Source: Costus lasius (Eukaryota; Streptophyta; Magnoliopsida; Zingiberales; Costaceae). From it: a stretch of DNA of 64,000 bases. Each line of letters begins with the position of its first letter. The stretch's first letter is position 1. The notes under the pieces are model-generated. The model saw only the letters and a list, made by a program, of their open reading frames with translations. It had not been told where the DNA came from and ran no database searches. The position numbers and the translations under genes were made by a program. Shown in pieces: positions 22,995 through 34,700 of the stretch. The stretch spans positions 82,119,178 through 82,183,177 of the forward strand of contig CM050449.1 in assembly GCA_027563935.2 (NCBI GenBank). The letters run 5' to 3'.

Positions 22995-24845
22995 TGATGT
23001 GGGGGGGAGACATGTGATGGGCAAAACAGAAAATGAAGATGTATATTTTTTTTTGTTGATTTTCAAAATAAAGATCAAGCTCATAAAACAACCAGAAATC
23101 TAGGCAACAAAGTTAATCAGTTACGATAAGTTACTATGCCTTGGAGAAAAATCCATTCATCAAATATTCAAACTGATCAAACCAGCATGTAGAGTAAAAC
23201 TAGTTCTTTTGAATCATGTAAAAATTATAACGTGAAGAGCTGTCAGGCATATATAATCACTGCGACAATATAGCTATTCAGATTAAGAAATTAAGACCAT
23301 ACAGAATTTTATCACAAGGGAAATGTTGCTATTCTTCCTAGAATAAACCATTCATTCTTTCATGGAGACAACTAATCCTAGAGATAGATCAAGATGCGTG
23401 CTTCGTAATCGTATCGAAGTTATAGAATTTGGCTCCACCAAGTGCTCAAAATACCTGCAACAAAAACACTACTCAAATTAGTTCATAAAACAATTGCAGG
23501 AAAATTACATCAGATAAGAAAAGTGGCTATTGTTTTCAGGTTGATCCATTGTGGCTTCAGTTCGATCAACTCATCCAACTATTAGAGCAAGATGAGTTCT
23601 TCATATTGGCATCAAAGATTAGGGTTTTCGTTTCGCCGATTGCTTAAGATATCTACAAGAAGAGGCTTAGTCAGATTATTCGAATTAATAGTAAACATAA
23701 GCTTGAAACAAGAAAACTGGGAAACATGGGAGATCGCGAGTGGAGCAGGGTTGACGTTCGTGGTCGCCGTTCGTCGTAGAGGGCACGAACGCAAAACCTA
23801 TTACCACTGTAGGTCGTGATGATGAAGGCAAAGAGATGGCCGGAGTTTGGGCGCGGACGGTGGTTGGTCGAAGGAGGACGGTGCTAGAAGGCGGAGACGC
23901 GCTTGTTCAGCAGAATAGGGGGCATCGCCGGACGTCCGGTGATGGACTGAATCCAAACCTGCTACTACTGGGGGTTGCTGTGGTAGTGATGTCGAAGTGG
24001 CCAGAGTTTCGGGTCGAACGGTGGCTGGTTGGCGGAGGGCGATGAAGAAAACCGGAACTAGGTCGGAATACGGGCGGGAACAAGGGAGTCGAACGGAAGT
24101 TTGATTCCGGCGATCAGGGTAGTGGATGGACAGATGCCAATGGCTGTGGCTTCGTCTTGGAGAGGATGAGCGATGATCGAAAACTCGTGAGGATCTGACC
24201 GGCGGATCGTCGGCGGTGTGCTCACAAACTTTCGAAAATCTAGAAGTTAAGTTGAATTGTGCGGATGATTGCAGCGGAGGAAGGAGACTAGGGAATGAGG
24301 AGAAGAGGGGAAAACTAGGTGACACAAGCATCTTAGAGTGGAAGAGGATAGGAAACATCCGATTCCATTGGAAGACACAAGAACTATTTCTTTGATTCAA
24401 AAATGCTGCCGATTACAAATTCCTGCGAGATACATATAGGGTGACATTTCCTGGCGAAACGTTGTTGGCAAGAGAGCCATTGATACTTCCTTCTTTGCTC
24501 GGCAGGGAGAGACGTTGAGACTTCCATATGAGGTGAGATGTAAACGTTGAAGCTTCCTTGGTTGAAAGTGAACGTTGGCTGTAAACATTGGTGGTAGCTG
24601 CATCTTGATTTATGGCTTGATGAAATCCAATTGGCTGGCTGATCGCAATGAGTAGTCTTGGGCCTCTTTTGTAGTAATTTATTCTTGATAAGTGGGCTTG
24701 TCTTGGACCTCTTATGAAGTGGTTAATTATTGAGCTAGCTTTATTGATTGAGCTTCCTAGCTTATTCGTGAAACTTTGAGTCTTCGTCTATGGTACTTGT
24801 AGACTCCATTTGTATCTTCGTGGCTGGTGGTTTCTACCCCCATCA
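22995..24845 (-). repeat. 3' LTR of N1 (complete)
   Basis: The boundary on the left is set by the match to 27258-27415, and on the right by the inverted terminal match (TGATG...GGGG / CCCC...CATCA) next to a polypurine tract. It is about 1.85 kb long. It contains a minus-strand open stretch of 199 codons at 23801-24400 with no recognisable domain and a biased S/P/R composition; this is more likely untranslated leader than a gene. Confidence 0.72.
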
Positions 24846-26089
24846 ATTCTCCCCGGGTGAAAAGAATTCTTCCCCGAAGAATTGTTCTTGTGTACGTGAG
24901 GGAGTTCTGGAGGAGCGAGAGTCAATGTCCATAGTCCAAGCTGTAAGTTAGGGATACCTGCATTGAATTCCCTTTCTCGGCCATATTCATTAGTAAACTT
25001 GAAATAAGGAATTCTAGCATCTAAGTTGCTTGGAATAATGAAATCAATATGCTCAATTTGAAAATTAGAGAAAGCAGAATTATGTTCAATTATTTTAGTT
25101 TGTGTTGACTCTAAAGGTGGTTTAAGGGTATGGGTAGAAGGACCTAAAAGACAAGATTCAAGGATCATAGGGTCCTGGAAGGGATTTTCTAAGTCTAGGG
25201 GTTGACCTAAAGGTTGAGGATTAGGATCCAGGTCAATCTCAAAAGGTTCTAACTTAGGTTCAAGAAATGGTTCTAGAAGACCTATGGGTTTGGGTTCAAC
25301 TGGATTTTTAGGCAAGTCATCTTTAGGTTCGCTAGAGGTAGTGTTAAGGTCAAGTTCAGAACCTGTCGGTATGGGCTCTAAAATTGAAAGTAAAGATATG
25401 GATTCTACCTCAAGGTTTGGTTCAACATGATTTGTCTCTTGAGTTTCACATGTCTCATCTGGGCTTGTTTTAGTTTCTATGGTAGGCTCCAAAGTTTGTT
25501 CTTCAAACTTTAGCCTTTGTTGAAGTTCACCAATTGGTTTATGCAACATGTCACTAGAAGTAACGGGTTTAACATGCATTGGTTCTTTGTTTCTAGGGTA
25601 GATTATGTGTTGCAAACCATTTTGAATAAAACTATAACACCAAGGTTTGCTATAATAATATCCATGAAAATAATGCATGAATTCATCTCCTAATAAAATG
25701 TCAAAACCTTATAAACCCATCACATCACACCAAATTTTGGTTTTGATATTGTCCAACATAATGGGAACTAAGCATCGAAAGTCAACTAAAGTTTTAGTAT
25801 AGTCTTCCCAAGTTATGACATATGGATAATCATGTTTCTGTATGGTGAGGCCAAATTGCTCAATGACTTTGGGAGATATAACATTAAACTTGACTTGATG
25901 ATCAATAACACTTTTACTATTATAGCCATTGGACAAAGTGTATGTTGTGAAACAACTAGGCCTATGAGTAAGAAACCTATATTTAAATGTTGTAAAACTA
26001 AGTGTAAGAGCCTTTTGTTCCCTAACAGTTATTAGTTCTGTTCTAGCTATAACTTCCCTTTGTGTGAAATAACGCATGATGATAAACAA
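24788..26089 (-). pseudogene. N1 protease-like ORF with long Pro/Glu-rich tail
   Basis: One reading frame from 26089 leftwards to 24788 with a single in-frame stop near 25709. The N-terminal part resembles a Gypsy retropepsin: NVISPKVIEQFGLTIQKHDYP, then WCDVMGL and, past the stop, FDILLGDEFMHYF, as in the 'ILLGRPW' end of Gypsy proteases. The expected active site D-S/T-G is replaced by IDHQV, so it is probably not catalytic. About 200 residues rich in E, P and L follow (LEPFLEPKLEPFEIDLDPNP). The last residues, SSGKNSFHPGRIDGG, are encoded across the polypurine tract and into the LTR. I do not recognise the tail. Confidence 0.68.
24846..24860 (-). other. Polypurine tract of N1
   Basis: On the minus strand this reads CACCCGGGGAGAAT immediately before the TGATGGGGG start of the 3' LTR. 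It is the expected plus-strand priming site and supports the LTR boundary at 24845. Confidence 0.65.
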
Positions 26090-27242
26090 GAAAATTAATG
26101 CTAGAAATGACTATTGTTTAAGTGCAGTGCAGGAATACTATTTCAGCACGTAGAAAATAGTATATCAACGTCAATTCAAATCAATTTTAGCATATGGATG
26201 TGCAAAAAGTATGCTCGTTGAAGATTGCAATTTGATTAAGAACAGAAACTAGGCTGAAAACAGGTTGGAAAATTCAGCATTCAAGTGCAAAATTTATAGT
26301 TATAATCAATGCAGCACTTATGGATGTTGTAAACAGAAATATGTTGGTGTTATCCAAGCTGCAGTTTGACAGAAATTAAGTGCAGCAAGCAGGCTGAAAA
26401 CTTCAAATTCAGAAGGCTGAAAAAACCAGATTTTAGAAATTCAGAAATAAAGTGCAGAATTCAGCGTAAAAAGCAGTAACTCAGAGGCAATTTCAAGAAA
26501 ACTGTAGCACATGCAGGTGTTGAAAACTAATTTAGGTAGTGGCTGCAATTTGATGCAGGTTAAGTGCAACAAGAAGGAGGAAATGTTCAAAATCTGTTGG
26601 TGCTGAAAATTCAGAAGTTCAGACGCAATTTTGTGCAGATTATGGAATGGATGATCAGAACTTGAGCAAACAAGTGCAGTAGTTTACTGCGTTGATGAGA
26701 AACTTTGCAAACTCAGTGAGGGAAGATGCAACAATTTGGTTTGTTGTCCTTAACTAAGGTTTACAAGGATCTGTGTTGCTGGAGTGGCTGAAAATCAATG
26801 AGAATGTCAAGGTGATCAAAATCAGATTGCTTGCAGAATATGGTTTGCAGAATTTTGGTTGCAAACGCAGTTAGGTGCGGCAATTAAGTATGCTGTCCTG
26901 AACTGAATTTGACAAACTTTCATAATTTGTGGCCATGTTTGAATTGGCACAATAATGAAATTCTGCACTACTAAAATCAGAAAAGTTTCACTAAAACATA
27001 AAGCACAGAAGTTCAGAGTTTACTTGTAATTTCAGTCATGGACGGTGCAGCAATTAACTTTGTTGTTCCAACCATTCAACAAGTGAAAGCAACAAATTTT
27101 CAAATCAGAGATGCTGATTTGACCCCACAAAAATATCAGAATATTAAGTTCAATGATCAGAAAATCAGAAAAATAGGAACTTTAAAAACAAAGAGCAAAG
27201 TTAAGGATCGATGTGGACAGACAAGAGTTGACCACTTAACTT
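26090..27242 (-). other. N1 internal non-coding region
   Basis: No gag or other domain is recognisable. The plus strand is rich in recurring short words (AAGTGCAG, GCTGAAAA, ATTCAGAA), giving a loosely repetitive texture from about 26120 to 27030. Towards the right end it leads into the primer binding site. Confidence 0.55.
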
Positions 27243-27254
27243 GCTCTGATACCA
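27243..27254 (-). other. Primer binding site of N1 (tRNA-Met type)
   Basis: The minus strand reads TGGTATCAGAGC, complementary to the 3' end of initiator tRNA-Met, three bases inside the 5' LTR end at 27258. It fixes the orientation of N1 as minus. Confidence 0.85.
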
Positions 27255-27257
27255 AAC

Positions 27258-27415
27258 TGATGTGGGGGGGGGGATACGTGATGGGCAAAATAGAAAATGA
27301 AGATGTATATTTTTTTTTGTTGATTTTCAAAATAAAGATCAACCTCATAAAACAGCCAGAAATCTAGGCAACAAAGTTAATCAGTTACGATAAGTTACTA
27401 TGCCTTGGAAAAAAA
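27258..27415 (-). repeat. Truncated 5' LTR of N1
   Basis: It is nearly identical to 22995-23150 (TGATGTGGGG..., GTGATGGGCAAAA, CAAAGTTAATCAGTTACGATAAG). Similarity ends at 27415, where Copia LTR sequence starts. Confidence 0.85.
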
Positions 27416-27698
27416 TCTTATGTCTGTGCATTGACCTTCTCATATGGGTCGTGATATGCCCAATGACAACTGTTATTACCTCCCAACTACGGTAAGGCGT
27501 TAGGTTGTATCAAAGCATATCCCTAACCATATAGAATGGCCAATGACCTCAAGTCAAGGGATCAATGCATCTCCTATCACTTGTGAGAATAACTCGTGAC
27601 ACCAAGTTATTGCCTCACAGCGGGTCGGTCCAGTATATCCACCACTGATATACCCATATGCCTGCGTTAGCACATCGTGCCTAACCAGCCCATATACC
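27416..27698 (-). repeat. C3 3' LTR, left piece (minus strand)
   Basis: Matches C5 LTR positions about 55670-55950 in the same orientation (CATTGACCTTCTCATATGGGTC, TCGGTCCAGTATATC and TGCGTTAGCAC blocks). It ends at 27698 in ATACC, where the plus-strand solo LTR C2 is inserted; the sequence resumes at 38891 with ATACT. About 1.5 kb of the LTR's left side is missing at the joint with N1. Confidence 0.82.
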
Positions 27699-28267
27699 TG
27701 TTGGTGTATATGCCCTAGGACCTAGTTTTGGTCAACTTATGTACTACTTGACATTGATATTTATATATCATTCTGGCATTGTCGTTATCATTGTTTGACT
27801 ACACCTGCGATTGTGTACTTACATGATAATGTCCCTGGAGACAGGTTGGATCTGTGCTCGAATTATAATCCCCAGTCGATGTACCTTAGTGGATATGGGA
27901 CAGCTATGGTACTTGAGAGACTGGTATGTGGGCTGGTTAGGCACGTGGTGCTAACGCAGACACATGGGTATATCATTGGGGATATACTGGATAGACCCGC
28001 TATGAGGCTATGACTTGGTGTCATAAGTTATCCTCATAAGTGACAGGAGATGCATTGATCCCTTGACTTGAGGTCATTGATCATTCTATATGGTTAGGGA
28101 CTTGCTTTGATACAACCTAACACCTTGCCGTAGCTGGGAGGTCATAACGGTTATTATTGAGCATGTCACGACCCATATGAGAAGATCAATGGACAGACAT
28201 AGGATTTGCCCCTTCCCTAAGGAAGTATGATATCCATGGAGCTCCTTTATGGTTCTATGACTGAGAG
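27699..28267 (+). repeat. C2 solo LTR, first part (plus strand)
   Basis: Starts TGTTGGTGTATATGCCC, the inverse of the C5 LTR end. It is flanked on the left by ATACC and, at its far end (38890), by ATACT, a target duplication with one mismatch. It is split by C1; 28263-28267 (GAGAG) is the left copy of the C1 target duplication. It forms a near-palindrome with 27416-27690 because it inserted in inverse orientation into its own LTR family. Confidence 0.85.
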
Positions 28268-29978
28268 TGTTGGGGTATGCCCTTAAGGCTAATGTTTGAT
28301 GCCTTGGGATTGTATCAGTATCATGTAATAAACTCTTGTGTTTATAAAGGCATGGTTATTATTCAGGTTGTTACCTTGTCTGCTGTAATAAGTGTACTAC
28401 TGAATAATGTCTCAAAGCTGTTCAGCTAGGCTGACATGCTAAATGTCCTTAGTCGATATATCTTGGTGAACATGAGACAGCCTTGATATGATTGAGACTA
28501 ATATGTATTCTAATCTTATAGGATGCTTCGAGCATGGAATAAGATGTAGACTCATGGGTACATTGGATGTACTGGACAGACCCTTCTAGGACATTCAATT
28601 GCTTGTCACAATGTGAATGATCCTTGATTGCAACAAGTGGCACATGTCCTCTGACTTGAGATCACTTGTGTTTCTAAATGATGATTGTCATTATTTTGAG
28701 GTAGTTCAATATCATTTGAAACATAATGGTTATAGACTATCTTGGATAATGATCATGAGTCAGGTTAGGGCACTAGTGATAGATAGAGGATTGCCGTCTC
28801 CTTGTTGAAGGAGTGTGGTGTTCTATAGGGGCCCCCTAGATGAGATGATTGAGAAAGTGTATGGCCATACCCAGGTGACTATGTGCATCTGATCTAATCA
28901 TGCTCATCATATTGGAGCTACAGGCTTGACACGCTTGTCCAATAAGAACATCCAGTGGCAAAGGATACATGCATGCCTTGTGAAGTGGATTCACACTTGT
29001 GCTATGGTTTGGGTGTAGTCTTGGAAGACTCTTTCCTTTATATCGGGAGACAGTGATGTGTTGCTAGATACCCCCTCACTGATCGTGATAATGTAAGTTA
29101 TCGTTACCGACATTTAAAGGAAACCCTTAGGGTCGCACAATTTGATGATATGGCTTACTTAAGTCAGATCGTGTGGACTGGATTGTTTTGATTCAGTTTA
29201 AAGGAGTTTAAACTCTGATTGTAAGTGAGATCCAGTCTAATCATGTTTGATTGATTAGGGCTTGCGATCGGTAAGCTTCGATCGAGAGGATTGATGCTAG
29301 ATCGGTGAGATCAAGAGCATCATGAGATGAACGGTTAGATTGGAAACCTTAGGGTTTAGTTGATCTAGACCGATTGGCTTGGGCTGGCTTGGTTTGGCCT
29401 TTGGACCGAACACATTTACTTTGAACCGGTTCAAGAGCTTGAACGTATGGTTCATTGTTTTGGCGTTTTGATCGATTTAGTGATCATGAACGCATGGCTT
29501 AATGGATTTTCCAATTTTGGAAAGTCATTTAGCGCATGTTCCCTTGAACGCCAAATGACTTGAACGCTCCATTCAACTCTCATCTCCTTGCTCTTGCTTG
29601 ACGAGACTTTGGCGTGGAGAAGGCGAGGTCTTGGTGGAGGTTCGGCAAGCCTAGACATCATCTCTCATTTCCTTACCATACGAGAGGGACCCTTGAAGGA
29701 CCTTGCTAGCACAAGGATCTCCAAGGAGCAAGCACATCATCTTGTGTGCGTCAACTAGGGAGAAGATCCCTTTCGATCTTTCTCTTCCAAGTCGCCATCT
29801 TCCTCATGGCTTTGGTATGGATCTAAACTTCATCAAGTTGATCATATTATCTTACTAAGATCCATGAAAAACCCTTGCTTCCGCTTGCAATTTTTATGCG
29901 CCACCCTTAAGGGTTTTTCGCCCCCCCTCTTGAAAGGGGTTTCATCTGCTTGCGCTCCCCCTTGAAGGGGACTCTTCA
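28268..29978 (+). repeat. 5' LTR of C1
   Basis: Starts TGTTGGGGTATGCCC and ends GGGGACTCTTCA, two bases before the primer site. It matches 35686-37396 apart from one noticed base. Short frames inside it occur identically in both LTRs and are not genes. Confidence 0.96.
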
Positions 29979-29980
29979 AT

Positions 29981-29992
29981 TGGTATCAGAGC
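29981..29992 (+). other. Primer binding site of C1 (tRNA-Met)
   Basis: TGGTATCAGAGC, two bases after the LTR end; complementary to the 3' end of plant initiator tRNA-Met, the usual Copia primer. Confidence 0.95.
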
Positions 29993-31248
29993 CATGCGGT
30001 TCAAGCATGTAATATGATTGCTTGGTATATTTTGTGATCCTTGGTTGCACATTTACATGTATGCTTAGATCTTGTTGACATGCGAAACTTACATGTTATT
30101 TCTTCATGCGAAAGTAAGATGTTTACCTTATGTTGGCGCATGTTGTTTGTTCATCTTGTCGCATGTCTTGTGTTGGCGCTTAGTTCATGTTGTTTTATCA
30201 AAAACCTAACTTGCGCGCCTATGACTAGATCTAAGTGGCGCCTACTATAAACCCTTAGATGGGTTGATGGGGTTGAAGTCACCTCTAGGTTAGATCCAAT
30301 AGTCTGATCAGACCATCTGACAGCCGAGATGGATCGACCAAATGGCACCTGTGCGCAAGCACGAGGTGGCTATAGGTCGATTGCATCTTAGGCGTGTAGC
30401 GAGGTCTGGTTGAGACAACCATTGAACACACATGAGTTAGGCCCGGGGTCACACCCGCTTGCCAGACCTCATGAGGGTTGTTCAGCCCTTGGCGCATGCA
30501 TGGTTGACCATTAGGTCAACTCGAGTCAGTTAGGACTTGGTGCATGCAAGGGGCAGAGGATCTGACTAGATGAATGAGTGGATCCCTATCAATGGACCAT
30601 TGTAAGGTTATAGGGCACATAAGAAAATTAAAATTGATGCCAATGGGGTTTTCAAAATTTATTTTCTTTTAATTGGATCACATGTTGTTTGATGCCTATG
30701 CTTGTTTATTTATTCTTATGTGGGCTGCCCATGTTAAATGTGTGCTGTGCTGGGGCCTGCGTGCCTGGAATTAAACCTGTAAATTAATATTATTGTGATC
30801 TGCGAATCACTTTTTAATTAATTTATTGTATAATTGACCTGCGAGTCAAACTTGTCTAGATAGATCAAAATGTATTTTGATTAGACAAGAGCACAAAGGC
30901 ACACATCCCAGAGGGGCATTCAGCTGGTGGCGCACCTGAGGTGCTCTTGGCGCAAGGGCCCTGGGTTGGACCAGATGAGATGCTAAAGACCCAAGAAGAG
31001 CAAGTGAAGACTTAAGTATCTTAAGGTCTTACTTAGGCTATGGGCTTTTACCACATAAGATGCATGCTTTCTTTTATTGTTTAAATAAGTAGAACAGCAT
31101 GATTTATTTATCTTCTGCTATAGCCATAGGATTTGCCTGATAGTAAGAAGATAAAAGACCGTTAAAATCCAAATGCTAAAATATCAAGCACGTAATGCCT
31201 TCTGACGCGAAACCTCACTGTTCTGACTATCGTTGGAGCCGTGTTGTA

Positions 31249-31261
31249 CCCACTCAGTGGG
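31249..31261 (+). other. Leader stem-loop 1 of C1
   Basis: CCCACTCAGTGGG, an inverted repeat preceded by GTGTTGTA and followed by CAC. Its twin lies at 31458-31470; the third pair of the stem is C-G here and A-T there. The C4 copy is at 48332-48344. Confidence 0.75.
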
Positions 31262-31457
31262 CACGTCCATCTATCTTCAGACGGTGCGGGATTTCACCTG
31301 CGTGTTACAGAGAAGGGATTTATCGCTTCTCGTTGCTCAGCATAGCACGTGGTGGTCCAGGGAGTAGGTCGGGTCAGCTTGACCATGTAGGCTACATATG
31401 TGGCGCATATGGTAGCGCATGGAGGCAGCCATCTGAGGGATCAGAGACTGTGTTGTA

Positions 31458-31470
31458 CCAACTCAGTTGG
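31458..31470 (+). other. Leader stem-loop 2 of C1 (twin of stem-loop 1)
   Basis: CCAACTCAGTTGG, again preceded by TGTTGTA and followed by CAC. It differs from stem-loop 1 by a paired change that keeps the stem. The C4 copy is at 48124-48136. Confidence 0.75.
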
Positions 31471-31557
31471 CACAGTCTGCTGGATTGCCCAGGTGAAGGG
31501 GAATCGCACGGGTTGGCGATTGGCAGGGACTGCCTACCAGAAATTAGTACTTGTACT

Positions 31558-31594
31558 CTCTGTGCATCTTATCTCGCCTGAGCGGGACGCGGAG
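31558..31594 (+). other. Leader stem-loop 3 of C1, upstream of gag
   Basis: The outer arms CTCTG and CGGAG and the inner arms CGC/GCG around CTGA form a two-part stem. The matching place in C4 (48000-48036) has outer arms CTCTG/CAGAG. In C3 (43198-43234) the outer arms are CTTTG/CAAAG and the inner arms TCCCAC/GTGGGA, so pairing is kept while the sequence changes. Confidence 0.7.
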
Positions 31595-31780
31595 ACCAAG
31601 TATGAAATCTGGATCCCATCTCACTAAAAGAGTTCCACTCTTTCGGGCTGTTTTGCTGGATTTTTCAGCCAGATAAAATAGTGAGAAAAAGAATCTTTCT
31701 TGAGTCCTGGATTGATTCTATACATTGATACTGACCTTGCTGTTCTTGCATTGTTGTAGATTCCTGCAGCAACGAACACC

Positions 31781-34700
31781 ATGAGCTTCAATGTGCGATC
31801 CCTACTGGAAAGGGAGAAGTTTGCTGGGCCAAACTTCTCGGACTGGTTCGGACACCTTAAGATCGTTCTTAAGGCAGAGAGGAAACTGTATGTCCTCGAG
31901 ACGGCTGTGCCGCCTCAACCCGCTCCGAACGCCGCAAGGGCGGTTCGGGATGCCTATGAAAAGCACGTCAATGATAGCATTGATGTCGCTTGCCTGATGC
32001 TAGCGTCTATGACGCCACCGCTGCAGCGTCAGCATGAGGATATGTCGGCTATAGAGATTATAGCGAACCTCAAGATGCTGTATGCTGCACAGGCGAGGAC
32101 TGAGCGCTATAATTTGACCAAGCTTTTCTTTCAGAGCAAACTGGCTGAAGGGAGCCCAGTGGGAGCTCACGTGCTCAAGATGATTGGGCACAAGGAGGCT
32201 CTAGAGAAACTGGGGCATACCATCAATCAGGAGCTTGCTGTAGACATAATTCTGCAGTCTCTCCCGCCTTCTTTCGATGCGTTCATTATTAACTTTAATA
32301 TGAACAAAATCGATTGTACTCCGGCAGAGCTGCTGAATATGCTCTTGACTACTGAGGAAACTCTGAAGGGAAAGCCTTCAACCTCTGTCTTAATGGTTCC
32401 TTCCAGGAACAAGAAGAAGGGGAAGAAGGGCAAAGCCCCTGTCAAGAACTACAGTAAGGCTCTGAAACAGAAGGTGAAGCGGTCGAAGGACAACAGGTGC
32501 TTCCACTGTGGCCAGCTGGGTCACTGGAAAAAGGACTGTAAAGCGCTCCAAGGAGATAAGAGGGGAAGCATCGCTTCTGGCTCAGGTATATATGTGACTG
32601 AGGTCATGTTATCTTCTTCTTCTATTTCATGGGTGTTGGACACTGCATGTGGAGTTCACATTTGTTCAAATGTGCAGGAACTCAAGAGAAGAAGGCAGGT
32701 GGGACAGCATGAGGTAGACCTATGCGTTGGAAACGGGGCACGGGTTGCTGCTGTTGTTGTAGGAGACTATTTCATTTCTTTACCATCTGGCATTGTATTG
32801 GAATTAAACAATTGTTATTTTGTACCCAGTATAACCAAGAATATTATCTCTATTCCTGCTCTTGTCAGGAAAGGATTTGCCTTTGAATGCAATATTTCAA
32901 AGTGTGTACTTTCTCTTGATAATATTGTTTATGCTACTGGTTCAATTAACAATGGGTTATTCATGTTGGACATGGAATATTCTATACAAAACATTGATAA
33001 TAAGAAAGCCAAGTATGCTGAAGACAGCACCTTGTTATGGCATAGTCGTTTAGGCCATATTAACAAGAAGCGCATTAAGCGGTTGCATGATCATGGACTG
33101 CTGGGATCTTTCTCCTGTGAGGAGATTGATACATGCAAAGCTTGTTTGATGGGTAAAATGACGAAGTCACCTTTTCCTCACAAAGGTCAAAGGGCTTCAG
33201 GTTTACTTAACCTTATACACAGTGATGTGTGTGGGCCGTTTAGTAAACATGCCAGAGGTGGCTATCAGTACTTCATTACATTTACTGATGATTTCAGTAG
33301 ATATGGTTATGTCTATCGAATGAGACATAAGAGTGAATCCTTTGACAAGTTCAAAGAGTTCAAGAATGAAGTACAGAATCAGCTAGGCCGAAATATCAAG
33401 GCACTTCATTCTGATCGAGGTGGAGAATACTTGAGTCATGCGTTTACTGACTATCTAAAAGAGTGTGGGATTATCTCACAGCTCACTCCGCCAGGAACAC
33501 CGCAATGGAATGGTGTGTCCGAGAGGAGAAATAGAACGTTACTTGATATGGTTCGTTCTATGATGAGTCAGGCTACTCTTCCATATTCCTTTTGGGGATT
33601 TGCACTGGAAACAGCTGCAAAGGTACTAAACCGAGTGCCATCCAAGGCCGTTTCAAAGACGCCATATGAATTATGGTATGGGAAACAGCCGAGCTTGACA
33701 TTTATCAGGATCTGGGGTTGCGAGGCTTATGTCAAAAAGCTCGCCTCTGGGAAACTGGAGAACAGATCTGAGAAATGCGTCTTTGTCGGTTACCCTAAGG
33801 AAACTAAGGGTTATTATTTCTACGATCCCAAAGAGAACAAAGTATTTGTTGCTCGGACGGCCATATTTCTTGAGAAGGAGTTTCTTCTGCAAGAAGCCAG
33901 TGGGAGAGAAATAAAGCTGGATGAGAATCCAGAGGAAGGACAAAGTAGTCAAGCACAGTTGGATGAGCCTGAGCTGGTGGATCAGGTTATTGAACAACCT
34001 GAGGCTCAGATATCACGGGAACCGCAAAGATCGGGAAGGATCCGTCGTCAGCCTGAGCGCTATGACGGAGTCTACATCATTGATAATGATGAACCCCTTA
34101 CTTATGCGGATGCGGTCAGTGGACCGGAGTCAGCTAGATGGCTTGAAGCTATGCGAGCCGAGATGGACTCCATGTCAGATAACCAAGTCTGGGATTTGGT
34201 TGATCCGCCTCCGGGAGTAATCCCTATAGGCTGTAAATGGATCTTCAAGAAGAAGATTGACATGGATGGTAACGTGGTTACCTATAAAGGCAGGCTAGTT
34301 GCGAAAGGTTTCAAACAAATCTACGGGATAGATTATGATGAAACTTTCTCTCCTGTAGCCATGTTCAAGTCTATTCGGATTCTTTTCGCGATAGCAGCAT
34401 ATTACGATTATGAGATCTGGCAGATGGATGTGAAAACAGCTTTCCTTAATGGAAATCTGGATGAGGATGTGTATATGACACAACCTGAAGGTTTCACTAA
34501 TCCATCAGATCGTCATAAAATATGCAAGTTAAAGAAGTCCATTTATGGACTTAAACAAGCATCTAGAAGCTGGAATATTCGTTTTGATGAATCAATCTCT
34601 GAGTTTGGTTTCATCAAGAACGAGGACGACCCGTGTGTATATAAGAGGTTTAGTGGGAGCGTGATTACATTCCTAGTCCTCTACGTCGATGACATCTTGA

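Larger units (their letters stand above)
22995..27415 (-). mobile_element. N1: non-autonomous LTR retrotransposon, minus strand, 5' LTR truncated
   Basis: The left (3') LTR is complete, 22995-24845, with matching ends TGATGTGGGGG and CCCCCATCA. The right (5') LTR keeps only its last 158 bases (27258-27415), which align closely with 22995-23150. A tRNA-Met-type primer site lies at 27243-27254. Between them is one protease-like ORF with a proline/glutamate-rich tail; there is no RT, RNase H or integrase. The right edge joins abruptly to a Copia LTR at 27416, so a deletion removed the rest of the 5' LTR and whatever lay beyond it. Confidence 0.8.
29993..31780 (+). other. C1 untranslated leader with paired stem-loops
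   Basis: About 1.8 kb between primer site and gag ATG. It aligns with the C4 leader (47804-49588, minus strand). The first two-thirds hold no recognisable ORF; the open frame at 31195-31581 is not protein-like and is not called. The last 600 bases hold three stem-loops (31249-31261, 31458-31470, 31558-31594) that recur in C4. In retroelements this stretch usually carries RNA dimerisation and packaging signals, which I infer here. Confidence 0.7.

Noticed and set aside
23801..24400. Minus-strand frame of 199 codons as a possible host gene
   Set aside because: It lies entirely in the N1 LTR, has a biased S/P/R composition and no domain; better explained as untranslated leader.
27416..28210. 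Large inverted repeat suggesting a foldback transposon or MITE
   Set aside because: Target duplications and LTR ends show that it is an LTR inserted in inverse orientation into a copy of its own family.
28449..28808. Identical small frames at 28449-28808 and 35867-36226 (and 29452 / 36870) as duplicated genes
   Set aside because: They are the same bases in the two LTRs of C1.
31195..31627. Overlapping open frames in the C1 leader as a possible small accessory gene
   Set aside because: The conserved signal is in stem-loops, the frames are not kept in the C4 leader, and the composition is not protein-like.
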